Part shown: one piece after another, positions 35,842 to 47,905 of the stretch
Layout: every line of letters begins with the position of its first letter
How positions within the stretch are numbered: position 1 is the stretch's first letter
NCBI RefSeq assembly: GCF_008274825.1
Contig: NZ_CP030848.1
Span: 4,339,618 to 4,403,617 of the forward strand
DNA: 64,000 nucleotides
Source of the DNA: Sphingobacterium hotanense
GTDB taxonomy: Bacteria; Bacteroidota; Bacteroidia; Sphingobacteriales; Sphingobacteriaceae
Reading direction: 5' to 3'
Translations under genes and position numbers: made by a program
Notes under the pieces: model-generated
What the model was told of the DNA's origin: nothing
The model's input: the letters and a program-made list of their open reading frames with translations, nothing else
Databases searched by the model: none

Positions 35842-36494
35842 TATTTCAGGCGCTCGCGACTAAAGTCTCCCCTTTTAATTTGATTGATTAGCTGACCCCA
35901 AGCAAATGGGTTCAACAATGGATTAGCAAAATTCTGATTGATTGCTTTATTAGACATATTGATATGTCGCTGGAAGTTATTAAAAGCCTGGATCTCTTCA
36001 GCGCTTCTAGGCACTACTTTCGATAATGCAGCTAATGCCTGCGGAGAAAGATTCCGCTGTGCCGAAAGAATATCATCATTTCCAACATTCATCGCTAGAA
36101 ACTCTCTATTAAACTCCTCAATACTCGCCCAAGGCAGCGGTCTACCAATCGTTACGACCGGCAATTCCTTCACCAATGGGGTCATCTCGATATTTAATGT
36201 GTATTTGTCGCTAGCAACTTGCGGAATGGTAATCTTTATATTGGCATATCCAATGGAAGAGAGTTCGATCTCATCGCCAACATGGGCTACAAAAGTAAAA
36301 TACCCCTCATGGTTCGCCGTGAAGGTTTCATTTGCATAAGAAGTATTACGTAATGTTACGTATGGAACTGCGACGTCGGTATTGGCGGCAGTAATAATTC
36401 CTGAAAATTGTACAATACGTTTCTGCTGCGCAAAAGTCGACAGACTAACACACAGAAGAATACATATGCTTAAAATTTTCAGATATACTTTCAT
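35838..36494 (-). CDS. Secreted carboxypeptidase-regulatory-like domain protein
   Basis: A 218-residue secreted protein with a signal peptide (about 1-22, ending TFAQ) and one CarboxypepD_reg-like beta-sandwich (about 28-108, with GIITAANTDVAVPYVTLRNT). The C-terminal half is polar with no recognised domain. Such proteins occur near TonB-dependent receptors in Bacteroidota, but no receptor is adjacent here. It is convergent with the LolC/E-like gene (4-bp overlap). Confidence 0.8.
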   Translation of the reverse strand: MKVYLKILSICILLCVSLSTFAQQKRIVQFSGIITAANTDVAVPYVTLRNTSYANETFTANHEGYFTFVAHVGDEIELSSIGYANIKITIPQVASDKYTLNIEMTPLVKELPVVTIGRPLPWASIEEFNREFLAMNVGNDDILSAQRNLSPQALAALSKVVPRSAEEIQAFNNFQRHINMSNKAINQNFANPLLNPFAWGQLINQIKRGDFSRERLKY

Positions 36495-36564
36495 TTACTC
36501 ACAAAACTAACGAAAATGAGAAAAAGACGCTGTTAAATTGTGTTAACTGCTTCTATCATTTTAA

Positions 36565-36840
36565 TTACAATTGGTTTGGAGTAATGGCGTTTGGATCATT
36601 AATGTCTGTTAGGTTGATAGCCTCCACAGATACGATTTCAGGAACAGCCTTCTTTATAGCTTGTTCTAACCCTGCTTTAAAGGTCATGATGCTCATGGAA
36701 CAGTTTGCGCAAGTTCCAAGAAGCTTCAACTTCACTACATTGTCTGGTGTAATTTCCTCTATAGAAACGTTTCCTCCATCAGTTTCCAAATACGGTCTGA
36801 TTGAATCCAAAGCCTGCTCTACTCTCTCTAATAAGGTCAT
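36565..36840 (-). CDS. NifU/Nfu-type iron-sulphur scaffold protein
   Basis: A 91-residue Nfu domain protein that helps assemble and deliver 4Fe-4S clusters. The cluster-binding motif is CANC (about residues 44-47, in LGTCANCSMSIMTFKAG), with the typical preceding RPYLETDGGNVSIE. The ATG at 36840 fits the family; an in-frame start at 36891 would add 17 residues with a hydrophobic run that the family lacks. It is a stand-alone gene divergent from bamD. Confidence 0.93.
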   Translation of the reverse strand: MTLLERVEQALDSIRPYLETDGGNVSIEEITPDNVVKLKLLGTCANCSMSIMTFKAGLEQAIKKAVPEIVSVEAINLTDINDPNAITPNQL

Positions 36841-37018
36841 TTTTAAATAGCTAATAAAATTTATTAGTAAATATAGGTATTTTTTCCACAAAAGACCGGT
36901 GAAGCACGAGATTTCAACATTTAACTGACTTAAGCATATTCTTAGTTAAAGATTGTTAAAACCGTGAAAACAAAGCATCTTCTACACCGAATTCGAGTAT
37001 TTTAGCGCGGAAATATAA

Positions 37019-37049
37019 TTGAAAATTAGTTTTAATTGACGTATCTTTG
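37019..37049 (+). promoter_or_regulatory. Promoter of bamD with near-leaderless start
   Basis: TTG (37019-37021) and TATCTTTG (37042-37049) are separated by 20 bp, as in Bacteroidota promoters. The ATG of bamD at 37054 follows after only 4 bases, so the transcript should start at or within a base or two of the start codon. Confidence 0.6.
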
Positions 37050-37053
37050 TGGG

Positions 37054-37983
37054 ATGTTTTTAAAGAATCATGTATTTAGCCTAATTGTCGGTGCTTCTTT
37101 ATTATTTGTTTTTGGTAGTTGCAAAAGCAAGTTCGAGAAATTACGCGCCAGCAATAATATACAAATGAAGTATCAGGAAGCTATCAAATACTACGAAAAT
37201 GAGAAGTATTCAAAAGCGCTGACTTTATTTGAAGACCTGTTAACTCGTTATCGAGGTACTTCTGATGCAGAAGACCTTGCTTACTATACTGCCTATGCAA
37301 GTTATCGACTAAAGGATTATATCTCCGCTCGATACCACTTCAAACAGTTTGCATTAAATTATCCGAATAGTCAGCGTGCCGAAGAATGTCGATTCATGTC
37401 GGCTTATTGTTTCTACCTCGACTCGCCTAGATCGAATTTAGATCAAGAGAACACACGTAAGGCAATCGAAGAGTTACAATTATTCGTGAATCTTTATCCA
37501 GAGTCAGAGCGAGCAAAAGAGGCTTCGGATCTTATCCAGAATCTGCGCGACAAACTCGAGAAAAAAGCATTCGACAATGCCAAGTTATATTACAATATGG
37601 GGCTTCCTGATGATTACCGCGCTGCTGTAATCGCCTTGGAGAACGTATTGAGACAATATCCAGATACAAAACATGCAGAAGACGTAGAATATCTTCTAAT
37701 CAAGTCGCAGTATCTATTTGCCGACAACAGCTATCCGCATCGCCAGGAAGAACGTTTCAACCAAATGTTGGACTATTATGAAACATTTGCAGAGCACTTC
37801 CCGGAGAGTAAGTATGGCAACGAGCTTAAAGGTTTAAGATCTAGTGCAGAACGTAAGATAGCCATTGCTATTAAGCGCGTTGAAGCAGATAAAAAGCTAA
37901 GAAAACAACAAGAGGAAGAGTTAGGTATTTCTACATCTACAACTGGAGAAACCGAATCTGAAGAAAGTAAAGCAAACAATTAA
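37054..37983 (+). CDS. bamD: Outer-membrane protein assembly factor BamD
   Basis: A 309-residue lipoprotein of the BAM complex that inserts beta-barrels into the outer membrane. Signal peptide with lipobox FGSC (Cys23), then five TPR-like repeats (AIKYYENEKYSKALTLFEDLL, YISARYHFKQFALNYPNSQRAEECRF and so on) as in BamD, then a Lys/Glu-rich tail. I choose the ATG at 37054; the in-frame TTG at 37036 lies within the promoter. It is followed by rpoZ after 29 bp. Confidence 0.93.
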   Translation: MFLKNHVFSLIVGASLLFVFGSCKSKFEKLRASNNIQMKYQEAIKYYENEKYSKALTLFEDLLTRYRGTSDAEDLAYYTAYASYRLKDYISARYHFKQFALNYPNSQRAEECRFMSAYCFYLDSPRSNLDQENTRKAIEELQLFVNLYPESERAKEASDLIQNLRDKLEKKAFDNAKLYYNMGLPDDYRAAVIALENVLRQYPDTKHAEDVEYLLIKSQYLFADNSYPHRQEERFNQMLDYYETFAEHFPESKYGNELKGLRSSAERKIAIAIKRVEADKKLRKQQEEELGISTSTTGETESEESKANN

Positions 37984-38012
37984 TCATCTTTGTACATAAT
38001 ATCATTTTAAAT

Positions 38013-38339
38013 ATGAGCCAAAATAAAAATTCAGTTCCAAATAGTACGGTAACACGCGATTTAAGAGATTTGGATAAAGGTACTGACAACCTATACGAGT
38101 CAATCGTGGTAATCAGCAAGCGTGCAAATCAAATTGCGGTTGATATTAAAGAAGAATTGAACCAAAAGCTATCAGAATTTGCTAGCAGCAATGACAATTT
38201 GGAGGAAGTATTTGAAAACCGTGAGCAAATTGAAATCTCAAAACACTACGAGCGTATGCCTAAGCCTACACTGGTAGCAATTGATGAATTCTTACACGAT
38301 AAAGTATACTTTAGAAACCCTTCTAAAGAGCAAGAATAG
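38013..38339 (+). CDS. rpoZ: RNA polymerase omega subunit
   Basis: A 108-residue omega-family subunit of RNA polymerase, which helps assemble the beta-prime subunit. The conserved start of the fold is NLYESIVVISKRANQIAVDIKEEL, which matches the omega pattern. The C-terminal half is a Bacteroidota-type extension. It is between bamD and coaBC (9-bp gap), a conserved arrangement in this phylum. Confidence 0.85.
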   Translation: MSQNKNSVPNSTVTRDLRDLDKGTDNLYESIVVISKRANQIAVDIKEELNQKLSEFASSNDNLEEVFENREQIEISKHYERMPKPTLVAIDEFLHDKVYFRNPSKEQE

Positions 38340-38348
38340 GTTTATCTC

Positions 38349-39548
38349 ATGTCCTTGCAAGGAAAACATATTGTAATTGGTGTAAGCGGCAGTATTGCCG
38401 CTTACAAGATTGCAACTTTAGTACGATTGCTTCGCAAGGCAAACGCTTCTGTACAAGTCATGATGACCGAAGAAGCGACCTCATTTATTACTCCGCTCAC
38501 GCTTTCCACTTTATCCAATAACCCCGTTTTGGTCGACTATTACGACGAAAACAGCGGGGAATGGAATAACCATGTCCATATTGCCGAGTCGGCAGACCTG
38601 ATCTTAATCGCCCCAGCTTCGGCGAATACTTTATCTAAGTGTGCCCTAGGGTTATGCGATAATATTCTCCTTGCCACCTACTTATCAGCTAAGGGTCCTG
38701 TATATTTCGCACCTGCGATGGATCTTGATATGTGGAAGCATCCTGCTGTTCAGCAAAATATTTCACTTTTGAAACAATATGGTCATCTGATTATTCCTCC
38801 AGGAAATGGAGAACTGGCGAGTGGGCTAATTGGAGAAGGACGTTTAGCTGAACCGGAAGACATCTTACTTTTTATCCAGCAAAATCTTGAACTGCCTAAA
38901 CCGCTATCCGGGAAGAAAGCATTAGTATCTGCCGGTCCTACTTATGAAGCCATAGATCCGGTACGATTTATCGGAAATCATTCTAGTGGTAAGATGGGTT
39001 ATGCGATTGCTAAAAGACTACAGGAGCTAGGTGCCGAAGTTACATTAGTAAGTGGACCTACGGCTTTATCTACGCCTCAGGGAGTACAACGAGTGGATGT
39101 CACCTCTGCGAAACAAATGCTAGACGCTTGCGAGCGCTATTTTCCTGCGGCGGATATTACAGTAATGAGTGCAGCCGTGGCCGACTACACGCCTGAAGAA
39201 GTAGCCACGCAAAAAATCAAGAAGAAAGAGGATCACTTCTCTATTCCATTGACAAAAACGACCGATATTCTTGCCACACTTGGCGGTTCTAAGAAAGAGA
39301 ATCAACTACTGATCGGATTTGCACTCGAAACTAATAATGAAATCGAGCATGCGAAAGATAAGCTACAGCGTAAAAATCTAGACTTTATTGTATTAAATTC
39401 TATGCAAGATAAGGGTGCTGGTTTTGCCCACGACACCAATAAAGTAACAGTAATAAGCCGTAATGGCGATATCGAAAGTTTCGAACTGAAATCCAAGGAT
39501 GAAGTTGCAACAGATATCTGCAACCTAGTCATCCGAGAGCTCAAATAG
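38349..39548 (+). CDS. coaBC: Phosphopantothenoylcysteine decarboxylase/phosphopantothenate-cysteine ligase
   Basis: A 399-residue bifunctional enzyme of coenzyme A synthesis. The N-terminal CoaC flavoprotein domain (about 1-180) has GVSGSIAAYK, the catalytic HVHIAESAD and APASANTLSK. The C-terminal CoaB domain (about 190-399) has SAGPTYEAIDPVRFIGNHSSGKMG for the ligase active site. It is cotranscribed with rpoZ. The end converges on the RNA methyltransferase gene; a 5-bp TAGGC/GCCTA hairpin (39546-39561) lies between them. Confidence 0.96.
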   Translation: MSLQGKHIVIGVSGSIAAYKIATLVRLLRKANASVQVMMTEEATSFITPLTLSTLSNNPVLVDYYDENSGEWNNHVHIAESADLILIAPASANTLSKCALGLCDNILLATYLSAKGPVYFAPAMDLDMWKHPAVQQNISLLKQYGHLIIPPGNGELASGLIGEGRLAEPEDILLFIQQNLELPKPLSGKKALVSAGPTYEAIDPVRFIGNHSSGKMGYAIAKRLQELGAEVTLVSGPTALSTPQGVQRVDVTSAKQMLDACERYFPAADITVMSAAVADYTPEEVATQKIKKKEDHFSIPLTKTTDILATLGGSKKENQLLIGFALETNNEIEHAKDKLQRKNLDFIVLNSMQDKGAGFAHDTNKVTVISRNGDIESFELKSKDEVATDICNLVIRELK

Positions 39549-39557
39549 GCCCTTCGC

Positions 39558-40925
39558 CTATAAATTGGCTATCCGAACTTCCTTTGGATAGTAGTTATTC
39601 ACCCTATTTCCTAAGACTTTGATCCAACCAATCGGTAAGTTCTTATACTTTACTATGCACCAGCCTTTCTTCACCCCCTCAAAAAGCTCCTGAGGCATCG
39701 CTTCTTTTCTCAGATAGTCCTGTGCTAAATCTAAAGTAAGATCGATAGAATTTATCGCCTCATCAAGATGTATGCTCAAGGCTAAATCATGATTAGGTAC
39801 CAACTCTTTTCCCAACCATTTCCCTACCGCTGTGCCGGCATTCTTTAAATAAAGAACTTGCTGGAAAGCTTTGATGGCTAATTCATGTTCCTTAGCAAAT
39901 ATATGGATCGTATCATGATGAACTAGTGTTGCGAAGCCCGCATAATCTTTTACCCAGCCCTTTAACGCATCTTTTGGTAGAGGTGACTTCTCCACTTTCA
40001 ATTTCTTGAGGGAAAATGAAGGCTGAACTCGCTTCATGCGCAGCACAGCAACAAAAAAACCCTCTCCTTTCACGCGATGTGGGTAAAACCGAAAGCCTGT
40101 AGCTTGATGCTTCGGTGAGTTGGACTTTACGATTCCCCATTCCTCTTTCAATTCCACGTCTACCGTTTCCATTTCAAATTCATCCATCAGCCAATCGAGA
40201 ATATGTTCATTTTCCTCTTCCGAATAGGAACAAGTAGAATAAATCAGATAGCCATTGGTTTTAAGCGCTGTCAGCACTTCAGATAGAATGCGCTGCTGAC
40301 GCTCGCTACATAGCTTGACATTCGCTTCAGACCATTCATCAATAGCATCCTCGTCTTTTCTGAACATGCCAGAACCCGAACAAGGCGCGTCCACAAGCAA
40401 GAGATCAAAAAAGCCAGGCAAACGTCTAAATGCTGCAGGATCATTATTACTAACAACAACATTTGAAGCTCCCCAGCGCGTTAAATTTTCCTGCAGTATA
40501 ATTGATCGGCTTTTTATGATTTCGTTCGATAGGAGCAAGCTATCTGGGTGCAAATAAGAATTGAGCAAGGTGGACTTCCCTCCGGGGGCCGCACAGACAT
40601 CCGCAGCAAACAGGGCATCCTTATCTAAACCCAAAGTTTGAATAAAATGTGCAATAAACATCGAAGAAGCTTCCTGCACATAATATGCGCCGGCATGGAA
40701 GAGCGGATCTAAAGTGAACTGTGGCCTATTCGCCAAATAATATCCTCTATCACACCATTTGACCTGCTCAGAAAGATAAAAATCCAATTCAGTAGGTTTG
40801 AATGGATTTAATCGGATGGAAGTTATTTGGTTTCCATCTTCGTGGGCAGCAATAAAAGCGTCTTTGTCAAAGGTCGGATTGACCCCAAGTCGTTGTATCA
40901 GTGAATTTGGGAGGAAATTACTCAT
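39558..40925 (-). CDS. NOL1/NOP2/Sun-family RNA m5C methyltransferase
   Basis: A 455-residue RsmB/NOP-type cytosine-5 RNA methyltransferase, probably for rRNA. The SAM domain (about 100-300) carries ADVCAAPGGKST, the PCSG motif DAPCSGSGMFR, and the catalytic Cys in STCSYSEEEN, so both catalytic cysteines are present. The C-terminal domain (about 310-455) resembles the RsmF-type PUA-like extension. The gene is convergent with coaBC. Confidence 0.92.
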   Translation of the reverse strand: MSNFLPNSLIQRLGVNPTFDKDAFIAAHEDGNQITSIRLNPFKPTELDFYLSEQVKWCDRGYYLANRPQFTLDPLFHAGAYYVQEASSMFIAHFIQTLGLDKDALFAADVCAAPGGKSTLLNSYLHPDSLLLSNEIIKSRSIILQENLTRWGASNVVVSNNDPAAFRRLPGFFDLLLVDAPCSGSGMFRKDEDAIDEWSEANVKLCSERQQRILSEVLTALKTNGYLIYSTCSYSEEENEHILDWLMDEFEMETVDVELKEEWGIVKSNSPKHQATGFRFYPHRVKGEGFFVAVLRMKRVQPSFSLKKLKVEKSPLPKDALKGWVKDYAGFATLVHHDTIHIFAKEHELAIKAFQQVLYLKNAGTAVGKWLGKELVPNHDLALSIHLDEAINSIDLTLDLAQDYLRKEAMPQELFEGVKKGWCIVKYKNLPIGWIKVLGNRVNNYYPKEVRIANL

Positions 40926-40980
40926 GCTTTGCTAATAAATCTGCGTAAATTTACGGAAATTGTCTTTTTTCAAAACAACA

Positions 40981-41376
40981 ATGAAAGATTTTAAGAAATA
41001 TTATATTATCCCGGCTAGCCCTGAGGAGATCTATCGTGCCTTGACGACCGAAATAACCATACGATTATGGACCGGAGACCTTGTCACAATCGATCCAACA
41101 GTAGGCGGAGAATTCTCTTTATGGGACGGCGCTATCGAAGGAAAGTTCATCGCTTTAGAACCATCCAGTAAAATCGTACAGCAATGGTATTTTGGAGAAC
41201 AGGAGGAGCCATCCATAGTGACCCTAAAACTACATGAGCATAAAAAAGGCACTTCCTTCGAAGTCAACCATGTCAACATCCCTGACGAAGCTTATGATGA
41301 TATTGTAGCCGGATGGACAGAAACCTATGTGGAATCCCTTCTGGAGTTCTACGAAGATGAGGAAGAGTCAAATTAG
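40981..41376 (+). CDS. AHSA1/START-like (SRPBCC) protein
   Basis: A 131-residue small cytoplasmic protein of the SRPBCC superfamily. The start of the fold, YYIIPASPEEIYRALT, and GGEFSLWDGAIEGKFIALEP fit AHSA1 domains, which bind lipids or help chaperones. The ATG at 40981 is used; the in-frame TTG at 40960 is upstream of the fold. The stop codon is the first base of the TAGATATTAGA repeat cluster, and a terminator follows. Confidence 0.85.
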   Translation: MKDFKKYYIIPASPEEIYRALTTEITIRLWTGDLVTIDPTVGGEFSLWDGAIEGKFIALEPSSKIVQQWYFGEQEEPSIVTLKLHEHKKGTSFEVNHVNIPDEAYDDIVAGWTETYVESLLEFYEDEEESN

Positions 41377-41414
41377 ATATTAGACTGTTAGATATTAGAC
41401 ATTAGATATTAGAG
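41373..41414. repeat. Three copies of TTAGATATTAGAC/G
   Basis: Thirteen-base copies TTAGATATTAGAC at 41373-41385 and 41388-41400 and TTAGATATTAGAG at 41402-41414 are spaced 1-2 bp apart and overlap the stop codon of the AHSA1-like gene. Related degenerate copies occur at 44866-44900. This is a low-complexity dispersed repeat of unknown origin. Confidence 0.8.
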
Positions 41415-41416
41415 CT

Positions 41417-41441
41417 GGGCGCCGATAAGGCGCCCTTTTTT
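41417..41441 (+). terminator. Terminator of the AHSA1-like gene
   Basis: GGGCGCC and GGCGCCC pair perfectly around GATAA, followed by six T. Confidence 0.9.
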
Positions 41442-41502
41442 GCGCCCTGTTTTTACTTGGAAGGGAAGGATCAATAAGGCAAAGATGATGTTTAGATGTC
41501 TT

Positions 41503-41572
41503 GAACTAGGAAAGGAAGGATTAAAAGATGAACATGGTCCCACCAATCCTTAAATCCTTCCTTTCTTGGTTC
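41503..41572. repeat. Palindromic dispersed repeat, copy A
   Basis: Arms of about 28 bp, beginning GAACTAGGAAAGGAAGGATT and ending in the near-complement CTTTCTTGGTTC, can form a long stem with 14-16 bases in the loop. The same arms recur at 47614-47734 (copy B). A partial copy (GGAAGGGAAGGATC) is at 41460-41471, and another degenerate arm (GGTAAAGGAAGGATGG) at about 51962-51977. Copy A lies between the AHSA1-like gene and the 5S rRNA terminator. Confidence 0.75.
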
Positions 41573-41611
41573 AGATAGCTCTAATGTCTATTGCTTAAAA
41601 TCTAGACCAAC

Positions 41612-41645
41612 AAAAAAGCCCGTCATCTTTCGATAACGAGCTTTT
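41612..41645 (-). terminator. Terminator of the rRNA operon
   Basis: On the minus strand AAAGCTCGTTATC pairs with GATGACGGGCTTT (three G-T pairs) around a GAAA tetraloop and is followed by a T-run. It comes directly after the 5S gene. Confidence 0.93.
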
Positions 41646-41654
41646 CGTATAAAA

Positions 41655-41765
<111 letters not shown>

Positions 41766-41864
41766 ATATCTTTTTGTTGACCCTGCACTTGGCAAGTACC
41801 AACATTGACATGTTATTGGAAGAAAAGATTCAAAAAGAGAGAGGACAACAGACTATCTGCATTG

Positions 41865-44742
<2,878 letters not shown>

Positions 44743-44836
44743 CACACTATCACCCCTTTTGCTAAGTGATAGGTTGCTTTCGCTTGTTCTACAAGTAGAA
44801 AAAGCTTCTGTTGTCTTCTCTTGTGTCTCTTTTCTT

Positions 44837-44853
44837 CCAATATGTCAAAGAAC
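44837..44853 (-). promoter_or_regulatory. boxA-like antitermination site before 23S
   Basis: GTTCTTTGACATATTGG on the minus strand resembles the boxA sequence of rRNA operons (TGCTCTTTAACA). A second is in the 16S leader. The surrounding spacer 44743-44967 also holds degenerate TAGATATTAGA-type repeats (about 44866-44900) and shows no gene. Confidence 0.5.
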
Positions 44854-44967
44854 TCTTTGTCTTCGCTAGATAATAGATGTCAGATATTAGATCGTAGACC
44901 TAGGGCGCCGTAAAGGGCTCTATTGTCTGTTGTCTGATGTCTCACATCTGTCATCTTCGATGACTTG

Positions 44968-45041
44968 TGGAGAATAACGGATTCGAACCGTTGACCCCCT
45001 GCGTGCAAGGCAGGTGCTCTAGCCAGCTGAGCTAATTCCCC
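44968..45041 (-). tRNA. tRNA-Ala (TGC anticodon)
   Basis: A 74-nt cloverleaf with acceptor GGGGAAT/ATTCTCC (one G-T pair), D-arm AGCTCAGCTGGCTAGAGCA, anticodon stem-loop CCTGC-CTTGCAC-GCAGG with anticodon TGC and T-arm AACGGTTCGAATCCGTT. The 3' CCA is not encoded. It lies in the 16S-23S spacer. Confidence 0.97.
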
Positions 45042-45057
45042 ATCGTGTGTCTTATGG

Positions 45058-45131
45058 TAGTCCCGAGCAGATTTGAACTGCTGACCCCTACATTATCAGT
45101 GTAGTGCTCTAACCAACTGAGCTACGGGACT
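45058..45131 (-). tRNA. tRNA-Ile (GAT anticodon)
   Basis: A 74-nt cloverleaf with acceptor AGTCCCG/CGGGACT, anticodon stem-loop CTACA-CTGATAA-TGTAG with anticodon GAT and T-arm AGCAGTTCAAATCTGCT. No CCA encoded. It is upstream of tRNA-Ala in the spacer, the common Ile-Ala pair. Confidence 0.97.
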
Positions 45132-45253
45132 AGCTTAAATTCCTCATCTTCTCAAGATACCATGCCAACTTACGCTGGGCAGGTACTTTCTTCTAATGTG
45201 TTTCTTGTTTTAACGATCAAATGTTGCGCAGACGAGCCGGAATCAGGCTCTAG

Positions 45254-46783
<1,530 letters not shown>

Positions 46784-46940
46784 AAATGAAGTGTAAGATC
46801 AAGACTATTTATAATAAATAGAATTGTCTTTATTTAAATATCTGTTTCCCTGGTTCCGATCTGGTTGAATTGATTTCTAAAAATCTTCTTGTTCAACTTT
46901 CGACTTGCGTCTACTCGCTGCGCTACATGATCATTATTTC

Positions 46941-46949
46941 TTAAAGAAC
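46941..46949 (-). promoter_or_regulatory. boxA-like site in the 16S leader
   Basis: GTTCTTTAA on the minus strand, matching the site in front of 23S (GTTCTTTGA). The leader from about 46784 to 47070 is otherwise without genes and contains short CGCTTCCGC repeats. Confidence 0.4.
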
Positions 46950-47073
46950 TTTTCGCTTCCGCATCTCGCTTCCGCTTTTCTTATGTTGTGCGCCTTGTTT
47001 CCGTGGCGCTCAAACTTTCAGTTTTATCAGCTTCGAGCCTTGCGCTCTCAGCCGTTCCCCGTAGTTGGGACTG

Positions 47074-47105
47074 CAAAGGTAGAAGGTTTTTTTTTAATTC
47101 CCAAA
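47074..47105 (-). promoter_or_regulatory. rRNA promoter P1
   Basis: On the minus strand TTTG (47105-47102) and TACCTTTG (47081-47074) are 20 bp apart, a perfect Bacteroidota promoter. The leader to 16S would be about 285 nt. Confidence 0.8.
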
Positions 47106-47198
47106 ATTTATTTTAAAATATTTTTTGAGGCTTTTTTTTGAGGTGGATTATGTGTGCTTTTCAGCCCTGCAGATCCTACTCTTTCCTTCCCGATGTCA

Positions 47199-47213
47199 TG
47201 GCCGTTTCGGCCG
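47199..47213. repeat. GC-rich hairpin between the two rRNA promoters
   Basis: TGGCCG-TTT-CGGCC: a 5-bp G/C stem with a 3-base loop, transcribed from P2 only. A role in setting P2 read-through is possible but not shown. Confidence 0.4.
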
Positions 47214-47234
47214 TCCCTCCCTTGCGGAGTGGTG

Positions 47235-47266
47235 CAAAGATAGGGACAAATTGACCATACTTCCAA
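47235..47266 (-). promoter_or_regulatory. rRNA promoter P2
   Basis: On the minus strand TTG (47266-47264) and TATCTTTG (47242-47235) are 21 bp apart. It lies about 160 bp upstream of P1, giving the operon tandem promoters. Confidence 0.7.
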
Positions 47267-47337
47267 GACCCCTGAGCGAATATTTTTAGCGGAATAGCGT
47301 AACTCGCTAGCAATGTGAGCAATAATTTATCGAGAAA

Positions 47338-47420
47338 TAGGTCGGAAGGGGCGGTTCTGGGGGTTTGTGGAGGGAAATTGAGGCTTTGAAGGGGACCGGA
47401 AGGGGCATGCGATGGATAAA
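47338..47420. other. G-run-rich stretch upstream of rRNA promoters
   Basis: On the plus strand five runs of three to five G occur within about 65 bp (47346-47410): GGGG, GGGGG, GGG, GGGG, GGGG, with loops of 7, 8, 16 and 7 bases. A G-quadruplex is conceivable but the loops are long. The larger non-coding region 47270-47905 holds this stretch, the palindromic repeat copy B and the BlaI operators. No gene is seen. Confidence 0.35.
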
Positions 47421-47613
47421 AGCTTTTGCAGGAACCCAGCTCTCCCCTATCAGAGCCCTTGCCGAGCGGGCTTGATTGGGTTCTGTATGGGGTCTGTATT
47501 GGGAGAGCAAGGGGTCTGAGCCGTCGGAACTGTGCGGCGGGGATTGGGGAGCTGTCTTTGAAACTTTGTTTTAGAAAGGGGATGCGCTAATGCCTTTATG
47601 AGGTGTTTCGTCT

Positions 47614-47734
47614 GAACCAGAAAAGGAAGGATGAACAGGATCAGGCAGGGCGGTGGATAAGGGGATCGATTATATATCTTTTAGGAAACGTACGCCCAAT
47701 CCTGACAATCCTTAAATCCTTCCTTTCCTGGTTC
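47614..47734. repeat. Palindromic dispersed repeat, copy B
   Basis: The left arm begins GAACCAGAAAAGGAAGGAT and the right arm ends CCTTCCTTTCCTGGTTC, with about 40 bp of near-complementary sequence on each side and a 40-bp centre. The right arm is built of AATCCTGAC, AATCCTTA and AATCCTTCC, so it is itself an 8-9-bp repeat. It shares arms with copy A at 41503-41572. Confidence 0.75.
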
Positions 47735-47839
47735 AAAGACAAAGCCCTTTCCTACTTGAAAACAAACACCCCTCCCTTTTGCATTTCAACACACTACTAA
47801 ACACTCCCCCGCCTATTTTCAAAAAAAATGTTAAAATAT

Positions 47840-47869
47840 TTTGGATTTACGAAAACCTTCGTACATTTG
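47840..47869 (+). promoter_or_regulatory. Promoter of the blaI-blaR1 operon
   Basis: TTTG (47840-47843) and TACATTTG (47862-47869) are 18 bp apart. Operator 1 fills the spacer and operator 2 covers the expected start near 47876, so repressor binding would block transcription. Confidence 0.65.
47848..47863. promoter_or_regulatory. Candidate BlaI operator 1
   Basis: TACGAA-AACC-TTCGTA is a perfect 16-bp palindrome between the promoter elements. It matches operator 2 exactly in both arms. Confidence 0.75.
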
Positions 47870-47871
47870 AT

Positions 47872-47887
47872 TACGAAATGATTCGTA
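47872..47887. promoter_or_regulatory. Candidate BlaI operator 2
   Basis: TACGAA-ATGA-TTCGTA, with the same arms as operator 1 and a centre-to-centre distance of 24 bp (over two helical turns), just before the start codon at 47906. Confidence 0.75.
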
Positions 47888-47905
47888 GATGTAACCAAAA
47901 GAGAT

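Noticed and set aside
47338..47420. G-quadruplex as a firm feature.
   Set aside because: The loops are too long for a confident prediction, so it is only listed as a G-run-rich stretch.
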